64,000 nucleotides of DNA from Micromonospora fulviviridis (GTDB lineage: Bacteria; Actinomycetota; Actinomycetes; Mycobacteriales; Micromonosporaceae). Below the pieces are notes generated by a model that was not told the DNA's origin, made no database searches, and was given only the letters and a program-made list of their open reading frames with translations. This document shows positions 1 through 7,461 of this stretch, piece by piece; positions within the stretch are counted from its first letter, which is position 1, and each line of letters opens with the position of its first letter. The stretch covers positions 528,113 to 592,112 of the forward strand of contig NZ_BMRA01000002.1 of assembly GCF_014648395.1 (NCBI RefSeq). The letters run 5' to 3'. The translations under genes and the position numbers were made by a program.

Positions 1-492
1 CAGGGTCGCGCTGACCACCTCCCGCAGCCGCTCCAGGGGTACGCCGCGAGCCACGATCAGCGCGGCGGCCAGGCCCTCCGGCTCGGCGAGCAGGCCGAGG
101 GCGACGTGCCCCGGCGTGATCTCGGCGTTGCCGGCGGCGCGCGCCTCCTCCTGGGAACTCAGCACCACGTTGCGGGCACGCGGGGTGAACCGGCCGAAGC
201 CGGCGTTCGGGTCGAGCGCGGCGGCCGTCTCGGCCTTCGCGGCGGACCGCTTCTGGGCGGCCTGCTTGGTGACCCCCATGCTGCGGCCGATCTCCGTCCA
301 GGAGGCCCCGGACCGGCGGGCCTGGTCGACGAAGTGCCCGATCAGGTGGTCGGCCACGTCGCCCAGGTGATCGGCGACCAGGACGGCGCCGGCGAGCTGG
401 TCCAGCGCGTCCGTGTGCGCCTTCTTGATGCCCTCGATCAGCTCGTCGAGGCGTACCGGGTGGTTCATCTTCAGCGGCTCTGTCTCCTCCAT
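1..492 (-). CDS. Clp N-terminal-domain protein with helix-turn-helix (3' end cut by window)
   Basis: The 164 visible residues run off the left edge of the window. Residues 61-82 (SGASWTEIGRSMGVTKQAAQKR) look like a sigma-type helix-turn-helix, and residues from about 100 onward resemble the Clp repeat (Clp_N) domain, with no AAA+ module in the part seen. Such small Clp_N/HTH proteins are common in actinobacteria and are not Clp ATPases. The ATG at 492 is chosen because a TATGGT -10 lies exactly 6 nt before it, which implies a leaderless message; Met9 is an alternative. Two identical palindromes overlap the promoter, so autoregulation is likely. Exact function is unknown. Confidence 0.75.
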   Translation of the reverse strand, partial: MEETEPLKMNHPVRLDELIEGIKKAHTDALDQLAGAVLVADHLGDVADHLIGHFVDQARRSGASWTEIGRSMGVTKQAAQKRSAAKAETAAALDPNAGFGRFTPRARNVVLSSQEEARAAGNAEITPGHVALGLLAEPEGLAAALIVARGVPLERLREVVSATL

Positions 493-493
493 G

Positions 494-540
494 CGTCAAC
501 CATAGGTTGACGCTCCTCGCGCGTCAACCATCGGTTGACG
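494..540 (-). promoter_or_regulatory. Promoter embedded in two identical palindromic operators
   Basis: Two copies of the palindrome CGTCAACC-NNN-GGTTGACG lie at 494-512 and 522-540, with centres 28 bp apart. Read on the minus strand they contain a -35 TTGACG (522-527) and a -10 TATGGT (499-504) separated by 17 nt, and the start codon follows 6 nt later. A dimeric regulator bound to both sites would block the promoter. The HTH protein encoded immediately downstream is the simplest candidate, but this is inference. Confidence 0.75.
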
Positions 541-563
541 ATCTCCACCGGACATGACACAGC

Positions 564-594
564 GCCCCGGCCCGCGGGGAGCGGGCCGGGGCGC
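564..594. terminator. Intrinsic terminator hairpin
   Basis: A perfect 13-bp G+C stem (564-576 with 582-594) and a 5-nt loop lie just past the 3' end of the minus-strand LPXTG gene that stops at 609. No clear U-tract follows, as is common in high-GC actinobacteria. Confidence 0.65.
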
Positions 595-608
595 GGTGCG
601 GCGTGCCG

Positions 609-1475
609 TCAGGCGACGAAGCGGGTGCGGCGGCGCCGGGCGATCAGATAACCGCCCCCGCCGAGCAGCAGCAGCGCCCCGCCGGCCCCGGCCAGGACGC
701 CGACGTTGGTGCCGGTCACCGGCAGGCCACCGCCGCCGCCCGTGCCGCCATCACCGGGCGCACCCGCGGTGCCGGTGGGTACGGCCGTCGGCACGGCGCC
801 GCCCGTCGGGGTCGCGGTCGGCGTCGCGGTCGGGGTGGGCTGGGTGGTCGGCGGCGTGACCAACTGGGCGTACGCGAAGTTGATCGGCCGCGGCGTCTCC
901 GGCAGCGGCAGCTCCCGCTCGGCCAGCGTCAGGGCCGCCTCGGTGCCGCGTACGGCCTTGGTGCCCTGGCCGGCGTCGCCGTCGGCGAGCTGCTGGACAC
1001 CGCCCTGGGCGTCGACCCACTGCTTGCTGTACCAGTGGAAGACGATCGAGGTGACCTTGTCGGGCCGCGCGTCTGCCTTGACGGTCACCACGTCACCGAC
1101 GATCGCCAGGGTCTGCTTCGCGGCCAGCTCGCTGTCGAACTCGCACCAGGCGGCCTCCAGGTTGCTGTCCACCACGTACCAGCAGTTGTCGTGCTTCACG
1201 GCGAGGTCCAGGTCGTCGAGCACCCGGATCTGAACCACCAGGCCCGACACCGGGGCGTCGCCGAGGTTGGTCACGCCGAGCGCGGCGGGTACCACCTCGC
1301 CCGCCTTGACCGGGTACTTCCTGTTGAGCCCGGTGGCCGGATCCCGCTCGGTGACGGCGGCCAGAGTGGCGCTGTCCGGGGCCGGAGCGGCGTGCCCGGC
1401 GGACGGCAGGGCGGTGACGCCGGCGGCGAGGACCGAGGCCCCCAGGGCGAGGCGGGCGGCGAAACGTGCGGTCAT
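609..1475 (-). CDS. Secreted cell-wall-anchored protein with LPVTG sorting signal
   Basis: The 288-residue product starts with a signal peptide ending near GHAAPAP. A globular region of about 180 residues follows, containing two cysteines (DNCWYVV and AAWCEF). Next comes a Thr/Pro-rich linker (about 205-245), then LPVTG at about 251-255, a hydrophobic span and an RRRRTR tail. This is the classic sortase substrate layout. The globular domain is not one I recognise beyond resembling other actinobacterial surface proteins. The ATG at 1475 precedes a good signal peptide; longer in-frame extensions lack one. A -10-like TAGGGT lies at 1508-1513. A 13-bp terminator follows the stop. Confidence 0.8.
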   Translation of the reverse strand: MTARFAARLALGASVLAAGVTALPSAGHAAPAPDSATLAAVTERDPATGLNRKYPVKAGEVVPAALGVTNLGDAPVSGLVVQIRVLDDLDLAVKHDNCWYVVDSNLEAAWCEFDSELAAKQTLAIVGDVVTVKADARPDKVTSIVFHWYSKQWVDAQGGVQQLADGDAGQGTKAVRGTEAALTLAERELPLPETPRPINFAYAQLVTPPTTQPTPTATPTATPTGGAVPTAVPTGTAGAPGDGGTGGGGGLPVTGTNVGVLAGAGGALLLLGGGGYLIARRRRTRFVA

Positions 1476-1605
1476 GCGAAAACCCCCGTATTCAGGATGA
1501 CCGCAAGACCCTACCGACGTTCTTCGGCCGTCGGTGCCCGGCAAATGACCCATAGCGGACCTGTCGCTCCACTGTGGCCGGCACCTCACCACGGACAGAG
1601 ACGCC

Positions 1606-1638
1606 GCTGGCCGGCACCCCCTCGGGGTGCCGGCCAGC
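1606..1638 (-). terminator. Strong intrinsic terminator hairpin
   Basis: A perfect 15-bp stem (1606-1620 with 1624-1638) with a 3-nt loop begins 8 bases past the stop of the lysozyme-like gene (1646) on the minus strand. Confidence 0.75.
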
Positions 1639-1645
1639 GTTTGGC

Positions 1646-2236
1646 TCAGCTGTTCCAGTTGTGGGCGACGATGTCGGCGGCCTGCTGCTCCCACTGCGCG
1701 TAGGCGTCCGGGTAGGCCGACACCTGCACGGTCTGGGCGGCCTCGGTCAGCGGCATGTCCTGCCAACCATCAACCTGCTTCAGACCCTTCAGGAACGCCA
1801 GCGTCGAGTACTCCGGGTCGGTGATCTGCTCCGGCGTGCCCCAACCACTGGACGGGCGCTGCTGGAACAGACCCAGCGAGTCATGATCGTTCTTGTCGCC
1901 GAGGTGGCCCAGGTTCTCCAGCTTCGACTCCTGCAGGCTCGTGGCGATCGAGATGACCGCGGCCCGCTCCGGCAGACCCGCCTTCTTCGTCGCAGCGATG
2001 ATCGCCTTGGCGTTGGCGGTCTGCTCGTCGTTCAGGGTGATCTTCGACTGGGCGCCCTGCACACCGTGCGGGATCAGCTTCGCGGTGTCCGGCTTGTCGG
2101 CCTGCACGGCCACGGCGACGGGCTTGCCCTCGACGGGGCCGGCGTCGGCGTGGGCGGCGACCGGACCGGCGAAGACGCCGCCGGTGAAGGCCAGACCAGC
2201 AATACCGAGCACGCTCTTACGCAGCATCGTGTTCAT
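1646..2236 (-). CDS. Secreted lysozyme/transglycosylase-like protein
   Basis: The 196-residue protein has an N-terminal signal peptide (about 1-31, ending VAAHADA) and a C-terminal domain of about 120 residues of the SLT/lysozyme-like type. The segment SIATSLQESKLENL holds the putative catalytic Glu103, and SLGLFQQRPSSGWG matches the conserved part that follows in this superfamily. It probably cleaves peptidoglycan glycan strands outside the cell. A GGAG ribosome site precedes the ATG. The leader is long, and two promoters of the SigR/SigH type lie upstream, which suggests induction by thiol-oxidative or envelope stress. A strong terminator closes the unit, so it is monocistronic. Confidence 0.75.
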   Translation of the reverse strand: MNTMLRKSVLGIAGLAFTGGVFAGPVAAHADAGPVEGKPVAVAVQADKPDTAKLIPHGVQGAQSKITLNDEQTANAKAIIAATKKAGLPERAAVISIATSLQESKLENLGHLGDKNDHDSLGLFQQRPSSGWGTPEQITDPEYSTLAFLKGLKQVDGWQDMPLTEAAQTVQVSAYPDAYAQWEQQAADIVAHNWNS

Positions 2237-2385
2237 GGGAAAGCTCCATTCGGGGGTCGGCGCACACACAAGCCGATGGGGGTCGGCCGGGTGTGGTGGT
2301 GTGCGCAAGCACCGTCAGGCGCTCAAAAGTCTCGGGGGATCATCCGGTGCGCGGGGCAAAGCCTCTTCGTCGCGCCGGGACCATG

Positions 2386-2414
2386 TACAACGACCGGCGG
2401 CCCACCATCATTCC
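2386..2414 (-). promoter_or_regulatory. SigR/SigH-type promoter P2
   Basis: On the minus strand GGAAT (2410-2414), exactly 18 nt, then GTTGTA (2386-2391) match the GGAAT-N18-GTT consensus of the SigR/SigH family. The start would lie near 2378, giving a leader of about 140 nt to the lysozyme-like gene. Confidence 0.6.
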
Positions 2415-2423
2415 GGGCCCGGC

Positions 2424-2442
2424 CACCCCGCCTCGCGGGGTG
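2424..2442 (-). other. Leader hairpin between the two promoters
   Basis: An 8-bp stem (2424-2431 with 2435-2442) with a 3-nt loop would form only in RNA started from the upstream promoter P1. It could be an attenuator, or simply a REP-like element. Confidence 0.35.
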
Positions 2443-2466
2443 CCTTTCCTCGGTCGTTCACCCGGA

Positions 2467-2495
2467 TACAACGACGCGCACCCGCCCGCAATTCC
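2467..2495 (-). promoter_or_regulatory. SigR/SigH-type promoter P1
   Basis: GGAAT (2491-2495), 18 nt, then GTTGTA (2467-2472) on the minus strand. Both boxes and the spacing are the same as in P2, which lies 81 bp closer to the gene. Confidence 0.6.
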
Positions 2496-2555
2496 GCCAC
2501 CCGGGTGCCGCCGACCACCCGACGAACCGGACACCCCGCCCACGCCGGCCCGGTC

Positions 2556-2753
2556 GGTGGAACGTCATGGGTGTATCCGGACCTCGGTGACACCCATGAC
2601 GTTCCACCCACGGCCCCCGCGCCCCGTCGATGGAGCGCCATGGAGGTTTCCGGACCTCCGAGACACCCATGACGTTCGACCCAACAGCCCCGCGCACCGC
2701 CGGTGGAACGCCATGTAGGTATCCCGGCCCCGGAGACAGACATGGCGTTCCAC
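2556..2753. repeat. Array of three related hairpin elements
   Basis: Three units of about 53 nt repeat at 2556-2608, about 2627-2679 and 2703-2753. Unit 1 has a perfect 19-bp stem with a 15-nt loop. Unit 3 has a perfect 14-bp stem in which GTGGAACGTCATGG has become GTGGAACGCCATGT, with matching changes in the other arm. Unit 2 is more diverged and imperfect. The gene-free stretch 2237-2915 otherwise holds the two promoters described separately. ORFs through the array merely translate the repeats. Confidence 0.75.
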
Positions 2754-2874
2754 TCAGCCGTCGGGGCTAGGGTGGAAACGGACATTCGCCCCAAGGTCGG
2801 CGCTGGCGGCGGCCGACAGGGGGCTCGGTTCCTGGATGGGCCGGCGAGTGCGGCGGGGCGGGTGCCGGAAAAGC

Positions 2875-2908
2875 GTCAGGCCCGATCCGAGGGAGGACCG
2901 GGCCTGAC
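2875..2908 (-). terminator. Terminator after tRNA-Lys copy 1
   Basis: A 10-bp stem (2875-2884 with 2899-2908) lies 8 nt past the tRNA 3' end on the minus strand and is followed there by CTTTTCC. Confidence 0.7.
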
Positions 2909-2915
2909 CCAACCG

Positions 2916-2988
2916 TGCGCCGCCAGGGACTCGAACCCCGAACCCGCGGATTAAGAGTCCGCTGCTCTGCCAGTTGAGCTAGCGGCGC
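2916..2988 (-). tRNA. tRNA-Lys (anticodon CTT), copy 1
   Basis: A 73-nt cloverleaf has the 7-bp acceptor GCGCCGC/GCGGCGC, the D arm GCTC...GAGC, the anticodon stem GCGGA/TCCGC with loop CTCTTAA, and the T arm GTTCGAGTC. CCA is not encoded. It is identical to the copy at 4141-4213. Confidence 0.95.
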
Positions 2989-3071
2989 TCGCTGGCAACG
3001 GCAGGAACGGTAACACGCCGCCAGACGGCCCCCTTCCAGGGGCGGCCACCGTTCCCGCAGAGGGCCGGCGG

Positions 3072-4046
3072 CTACGGCCGGATCACCACCCGCCGGCCGC
3101 GCAGCTCCCCCTGCTCCAGCATCCGGTGCGCCTCGCCGACCGCCGACAACGGCAGCGGCACGACCTCGCGCGGGGCCACCCGACCGGCGGTGAGCAGCCG
3201 GTTCACCGCGCCCGCGGCCTCGGCCAGCTCAGAAGCGGTGGCGTGGGAGATCACGAACCCGGTGATGGTGCGGTCGTTCAGGTAGAGCGACCCGGCCGGC
3301 AGCACCGGTCGGGAGCGGAGGCCGGCCAGCAGCACGATCCGCCCGCGCAGCGCCAGCAGGTCGACGATCGACTCAAGTTCGTTGCGACCGGAGGTGTCCA
3401 GGTACATGTCCATGCCGTCGGGGCACACCGACCGCAGCCGGCTCAGCAGGCCCGGGTCCCGGTAGTCGAGGACCTCCGCGGCGCCGAGCCGGCGGCAGTA
3501 GCCGGCGTCGGCCGCTGACGCGGTGGCCACCACCCGGGCGTCCGCCGCCGCGGCGAGGGTGACGAGCGCCGCCCCGACGTTGCCCGCGGCGCCCTCGACC
3601 ACCACGGTCTCCCCCGGTCGGAGCCGGCCGTGCACGAACAGCGCCAGGTACGCCGTGGCGGTCGGATGCAGCACGGTGACCGCGGTCGCCGGGTCGACCC
3701 CGTCGGGCAGCCGGTAGAGCCGGTCCGCCGGCACGACGGCCTGCTCGGCGGCGGCGCCCTGCCGGCCGTCGTACCCGAGGCTGTTGCACCAGACCAGGTC
3801 GCCGGCGCGGAGGCCGGGAACGCCGGGACCCGCCTCGGCCACCCGACCGACCAGGTCACGGCCGACCACGAACGGCAGCGGCATGGCCGTGGGGTACGCC
3901 CCGGAGCGGACGAAGGTGTCGACGGGGTTGACCGTGGTGGCGAGCACGTCGACCAGCGCGTCGGTCGGCCCGGGGCGCGGCGCCGGCAGTTCGCCGTACC
4001 GGATCTCGGTGGCCGGCCCGGGGCGCTCGATGTAGGCGGCTCGCAT
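3072..4046 (-). CDS. NADPH:quinone oxidoreductase-like (MDR superfamily) enzyme
   Basis: The 324-residue product has the medium-chain dehydrogenase layout: an N-terminal GroES-like domain (VNPVDTFVRSGAYP, then PFVVGRDLVGRV) and a Rossmann domain with the VEGAAGNVGAALVTLA nucleotide loop. No structural-zinc cysteine cluster is seen, which fits the zinc-independent quinone oxidoreductase branch. It probably reduces quinones or enals with NADPH; the substrate cannot be told. The ATG at 4046 opens with the family's usual MRAAYIERPG. A weak -10-like CAGAAT lies 6 nt before it. The gene sits alone between two identical tRNA-Lys genes. Confidence 0.8.
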   Translation of the reverse strand: MRAAYIERPGPATEIRYGELPAPRPGPTDALVDVLATTVNPVDTFVRSGAYPTAMPLPFVVGRDLVGRVAEAGPGVPGLRAGDLVWCNSLGYDGRQGAAAEQAVVPADRLYRLPDGVDPATAVTVLHPTATAYLALFVHGRLRPGETVVVEGAAGNVGAALVTLAAAADARVVATASAADAGYCRRLGAAEVLDYRDPGLLSRLRSVCPDGMDMYLDTSGRNELESIVDLLALRGRIVLLAGLRSRPVLPAGSLYLNDRTITGFVISHATASELAEAAGAVNRLLTAGRVAPREVVPLPLSAVGEAHRMLEQGELRGRRVVIRP

Positions 4047-4093
4047 GCCCTCATTCTGGTCACCGGCCGGGCGGGAGCCGGTGGCGTGCGAAA

Positions 4094-4131
4094 AAGCTCA
4101 GGCCCGGTGCGATCGCACCGGGCCTGAGCTT
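4094..4131 (-). terminator. Terminator after tRNA-Lys copy 2
   Basis: A perfect 17-bp stem (4094-4110 with 4115-4131) with loop GATC runs on the minus strand into TTTTT, a full rho-independent terminator. Confidence 0.9.
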
Positions 4132-4140
4132 CGCTTGTCG

Positions 4141-4213
4141 TGCGCCGCCAGGGACTCGAACCCCGAACCCGCGGATTAAGAGTCCGCTGCTCTGCCAGTT
4201 GAGCTAGCGGCGC
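4141..4213 (-). tRNA. tRNA-Lys (anticodon CTT), copy 2
   Basis: All 73 nt are identical to the copy at 2916-2988. It is followed within 10 nt by a strong terminator with a U-run. The two copies flank the quinone oxidoreductase gene. Confidence 0.95.
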
Positions 4214-4400
4214 TCGCTGACAACGGGAAGAACCTTAGCACGCCCCCAGACCCGGGTTCCAATCCGATACCGGGCTCCACCCTTCGGTCGAGCTTAACCG
4301 GCGAAAGCCCACAAACTTCGCAGCTCTCGGATCGAGGGGCGCAGGGCGCGGGCCCTCATGCGGCACGATGTCCGCCAGGCACGCGAGAACAGAGGTGGGG

Positions 4401-5666
4401 ATGGGCAGGTTCGCGCGGACGGGGGCGGTGGTGGGCGTCCTGGTCCTCACGGCGTCGCTGGCACTGACGGGGTGTGGCAACGACCAGAAGAAGCCGGCGT
4501 TCGTGGCCGGCGCGCAGCAGGGCGACGCGGTCCCGACCACGTCGCCGGGCACGACGGGCGACCCGAGCCAGTCCGCCCTGCCGGCGCTGGCGGTCAGCCC
4601 GGCCGACGGGTCCGACAAGCGGCCGGTCAGCACCGAGATCAGCGCGCGGATCCCCGGTGGCGGCACGGTGTCGAAGGTCGTCCTCACCGCCGCCGACGGC
4701 GCCACCGTCGCCGGCCGGCTGCGCCGGGACGGCTCGTCGTGGGTGCCGTCGGCCCCGCTGAAGTACGGGACCCGGTACACCGCCACGGTCACCGGCACCG
4801 GCACGGACGGTCAGGCCCGGCAGGGCACCAGCAGCTTCACCACGATGGCCAAGCCGAAGTCGATGATCGGCTCCGGGCTCTACATGTTCAGCGGCAAGAC
4901 GTACGGGGTGGCGATGCCGGTGGTCGCCGAGTTCTCGCCGGGCATCCCGAAGAAGGACCGCGCCGCGGTGCAGAAGCGGATGTTCGTGCAGACCGACCCG
5001 CCGCAGCCGGGCGCCTGGCACTGGCTCTACAACGGCACGCAGGCCTACTACCGGGCGCCGGAGTACTGGAAGCCGGGCACCACGATCACTGTCCGGCTGG
5101 CGCTGGCCGGGATCCCGCTGAGCAACGGCCGCTACGGCAACGTCGACCGGAGCGCCACCGCCAAGATCGGCCGCGCGTTCGAGATGAAGGTCGACAACGC
5201 GACCAAGCAGATGACGGTCTACGAGAACGGCGCGGTGGTCCGCACCCTCCCGGTGAGCCTCGGCAAGAAGAGCACCCCCTCCTCCAGCGGCACCATGGTG
5301 GTGATGGAGAAGAAGGAGTCCACGGTCTTCGACACCCGGGACGAGCCGGACCCCGACAACCAGTACGTCACCAAGATCGACTTTGCGCAGCGGATCACCT
5401 GGGGCGGCGAGTACATCCATGCGGCGCCCTGGTCCGAGGGGGTGCAGGGCAGGGCGAACGTCTCGCACGGCTGCGTCAACGTCTCGATGGCGAACGGCCG
5501 GTGGCTCTTCGGCAAGACGCTTGTCGGCGACCCGATCACGGTGCGGGGCACCGAGCGCCGGCTGGAGCCGGGCAACGGCTGGACGGCCTGGAGCATGAGC
5601 TGGTCGGAGTTCGTCGAGGGCAGCGCCCTGCCGGTGCCGAAGGGCGGCCAGGGATCGCCCTTCTGA
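4401..5666 (+). CDS. Lipoprotein L,D-transpeptidase (Ig-like + YkuD), copy 1
   Basis: The 421-residue lipoprotein has lipobox LALTGC (Cys25), an Ala/Thr linker, about 200 residues of Ig-like fold and a YkuD domain. The catalytic SHGCVNVS motif places His356 and Cys358. It should form 3->3 cross-links in peptidoglycan at the outer membrane face, as mycobacterial LdtMt2-type enzymes do. The ATG at 4401 is preferred over 4368 because GAGGTGGGG precedes it and the signal peptide begins at once. A close paralogue follows 214 bp downstream in the same direction. Confidence 0.9.
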   Translation: MGRFARTGAVVGVLVLTASLALTGCGNDQKKPAFVAGAQQGDAVPTTSPGTTGDPSQSALPALAVSPADGSDKRPVSTEISARIPGGGTVSKVVLTAADGATVAGRLRRDGSSWVPSAPLKYGTRYTATVTGTGTDGQARQGTSSFTTMAKPKSMIGSGLYMFSGKTYGVAMPVVAEFSPGIPKKDRAAVQKRMFVQTDPPQPGAWHWLYNGTQAYYRAPEYWKPGTTITVRLALAGIPLSNGRYGNVDRSATAKIGRAFEMKVDNATKQMTVYENGAVVRTLPVSLGKKSTPSSSGTMVVMEKKESTVFDTRDEPDPDNQYVTKIDFAQRITWGGEYIHAAPWSEGVQGRANVSHGCVNVSMANGRWLFGKTLVGDPITVRGTERRLEPGNGWTAWSMSWSEFVEGSALPVPKGGQGSPF

Positions 5667-5880
5667 GCAGGCGTAACGTGGGCGGACGCGTCATCGTCGG
5701 TGGCCGTTCGCCCGCGTACCGCCGGGTGGCGGAGGGATCACTCCGCTCGACAAAGCGCCGCACGATATCGGAATCGTTACATCACGGGCGGGGTGTTTCG
5801 GTTCACGTCCGGCAACGGGTAACCGTTCCGGTGCGTCTGTAGGGGACGATGGGACCCGGGACCACGACTGTGAGGGAAAC

Positions 5881-7179
5881 ATGCGAGCTAGCCAGGACGA
5901 GCTGATCCGGGGCGGCACCGCCCGGCGCGGCGGGCGACGCCGCGTGTTCGCGGCCGCGGTGCTCGCCGCCGCCATGGCCCTGACCGGCTGCACCAGTGGC
6001 GGCGGCGACGACAAGCCGTCGAGCTGGCAGGGGGGTGGGGAGAAGGGCCCGAAGGCGGCGGCCACCATCACCGAGCCCGCGGCCGACGCCAAGGACGTGC
6101 CGGCCTCCACGGCCGTCACCTTCACGACGAAGGACGCGCAGGAGACCACCGTCGAGCTGAAGGACTCCGCCGGCAAGGCCGTCGAGGGCCAGCTCGCGAA
6201 GGACGGGAAGAGCTGGCTGCCGGACGGCGCGCTGGACTACGGCGAGACCTACACCGCGACGGTGACCGCGACGGGCGACGACGGCAAGGCGGCCACCGCG
6301 ACCAGCACCTTCTCCACCATGGCCAAGCCGGGCAAGCAGATCCGGGTCACCAGCTTCCTGGGCGACAACCAGGTCGTCGGGGTGGCCATGCCGCTGATCG
6401 TCAAGTTCGGCCGGGCCATCCCGGAGGACTACCGCGACGACCTGCAGCGCCGGATGACGGTCACCGCCAAGCCCGCCCAGGAGGGCATCTGGCACTGGGT
6501 GAGCCCGACCGAGGTGCGCTACCGGCCGAAGGAGTTCTGGAAGGCCAACAGCACGGTGACCTACAAGGTCCAGGCGGGTGGGCTGCCGCTCGGCGACGGC
6601 TGGTACGGGCGTTCCGACCTGACCGTCGACATCAAGATCGGCCCGTCGTTCGTGATGACCGTCGACAACCGCACCAAGAAGATGACGGTCACCAGGGACG
6701 GCAAGGTGATCAAGACGATCCTCGTGAGCCTCGGCAAGAAGACCACCCCGTCGTCCAGCGGCACCATGGTGGTGATCGAGAAGCTCCGCCACACGGTCTT
6801 CGACACCATGGAGGAGCTGGGCCCGGAGGAGGGCTACCGCACCGAGATCGACTACGCCCAGCGGCTCACCTGGGGCGGCGAGTTCATCCACGCCGCGCCC
6901 TGGTCCGAGGGCGTGCAGGGCAGGACGAACGTCTCGCACGGCTGCGTGAACGTCTCGATGAAGGACGGCAACTGGCTCTTCGCCAACACCCGGATCGGCG
7001 ACCCGATCACGGTGAAGGGCACCGAGCGCAGGCTCCAGAACGGCAACGGCTGGACCGACTGGAACATGAGCTGGGACGAGTACGTGAAGGGCAGCGCCGT
7101 GCCGTACGAGCCGCCGGCCGAGCCGGGCGACGACACCAGCCCGAGCGCGGACGAGCCGAGCGTCGAACCGACCCCCTGA
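5881..7179 (+). CDS. Lipoprotein L,D-transpeptidase (Ig-like + YkuD), copy 2
   Basis: This 432-residue paralogue of the preceding gene has lipobox MALTGC (Cys37), two Ig-like regions and the YkuD domain. Its catalytic SHGCVNVS (His353, Cys355) and surrounding WGGE-IHAAPWSEGVQGR are nearly the same as in copy 1. It adds an acidic Ser/Pro-rich tail after the catalytic domain (PPAEPGDDTSPSADEPS). GAGGG precedes the ATG. The 214-bp gap from copy 1 suggests its own promoter, so the tandem pair may be expressed under different conditions. A terminator follows. Confidence 0.9.
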   Translation: MRASQDELIRGGTARRGGRRRVFAAAVLAAAMALTGCTSGGGDDKPSSWQGGGEKGPKAAATITEPAADAKDVPASTAVTFTTKDAQETTVELKDSAGKAVEGQLAKDGKSWLPDGALDYGETYTATVTATGDDGKAATATSTFSTMAKPGKQIRVTSFLGDNQVVGVAMPLIVKFGRAIPEDYRDDLQRRMTVTAKPAQEGIWHWVSPTEVRYRPKEFWKANSTVTYKVQAGGLPLGDGWYGRSDLTVDIKIGPSFVMTVDNRTKKMTVTRDGKVIKTILVSLGKKTTPSSSGTMVVIEKLRHTVFDTMEELGPEEGYRTEIDYAQRLTWGGEFIHAAPWSEGVQGRTNVSHGCVNVSMKDGNWLFANTRIGDPITVKGTERRLQNGNGWTDWNMSWDEYVKGSAVPYEPPAEPGDDTSPSADEPSVEPTP

Positions 7180-7190
7180 TCGACGGCACC

Positions 7191-7222
7191 GAGCGGCCTC
7201 CTCCACCCGGAGGGGGCCGCTC
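7191..7222 (+). terminator. Terminator after the L,D-transpeptidase pair
   Basis: A 14-bp stem (7191-7204 with 7209-7222, one G-T pair) with a 4-nt loop lies 11 nt past the stop codon. Confidence 0.75.
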
Positions 7223-7244
7223 GCCGTTGCGGGGACCGGAAAAC

Positions 7245-7280
7245 GATCGAAGCCCCCTCCCGGAGGAGGGGGCTTCGATC
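7245..7280 (-). terminator. Terminator after tRNA-His
   Basis: A perfect 16-bp stem (7245-7260 with 7265-7280) with loop CGGA, followed on the minus strand by GTTTTCC, starts 3 nt beyond the encoded CCA of tRNA-His. Confidence 0.85.
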
Positions 7281-7283
7281 ATC

Positions 7284-7360
7284 TGGGGTGACTGATGGGA
7301 ATTGAACCCACGACAACCGGGACCACAACCCGGTGCTCTGCCAACTGAGCTACAGCCACC
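7284..7360 (-). tRNA. tRNA-His (anticodon GTG)
   Basis: The cloverleaf has the extra G at position -1 opposite C73, typical of tRNA-His. The anticodon loop is TTGTGGT between CCGGG and CCCGG. One G-T pair is in the acceptor. The 3' CCA is encoded (7284-7286). Confidence 0.95.
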
Positions 7361-7461
7361 ATGCTCTCCGCGCCGGTCGACCCGGGCGGTGCGCGGACTA
7401 ATAATAGCCACACCCCTGCCGGCCCCGTCCACCGGGTTCGGGCCGGCCCGCCCGGCGGGGC

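Noticed and set aside
2237..2520. c-di-AMP (ydaO) riboswitch in the leader of the lysozyme-like gene
   Set aside because: This riboswitch often precedes actinobacterial wall hydrolases, but I could not find its conserved core in the leader.
2293..2794. Several overlapping ORFs on both strands
   Set aside because: They translate the hairpin array, lack ribosome sites and show only repeat-derived residues.
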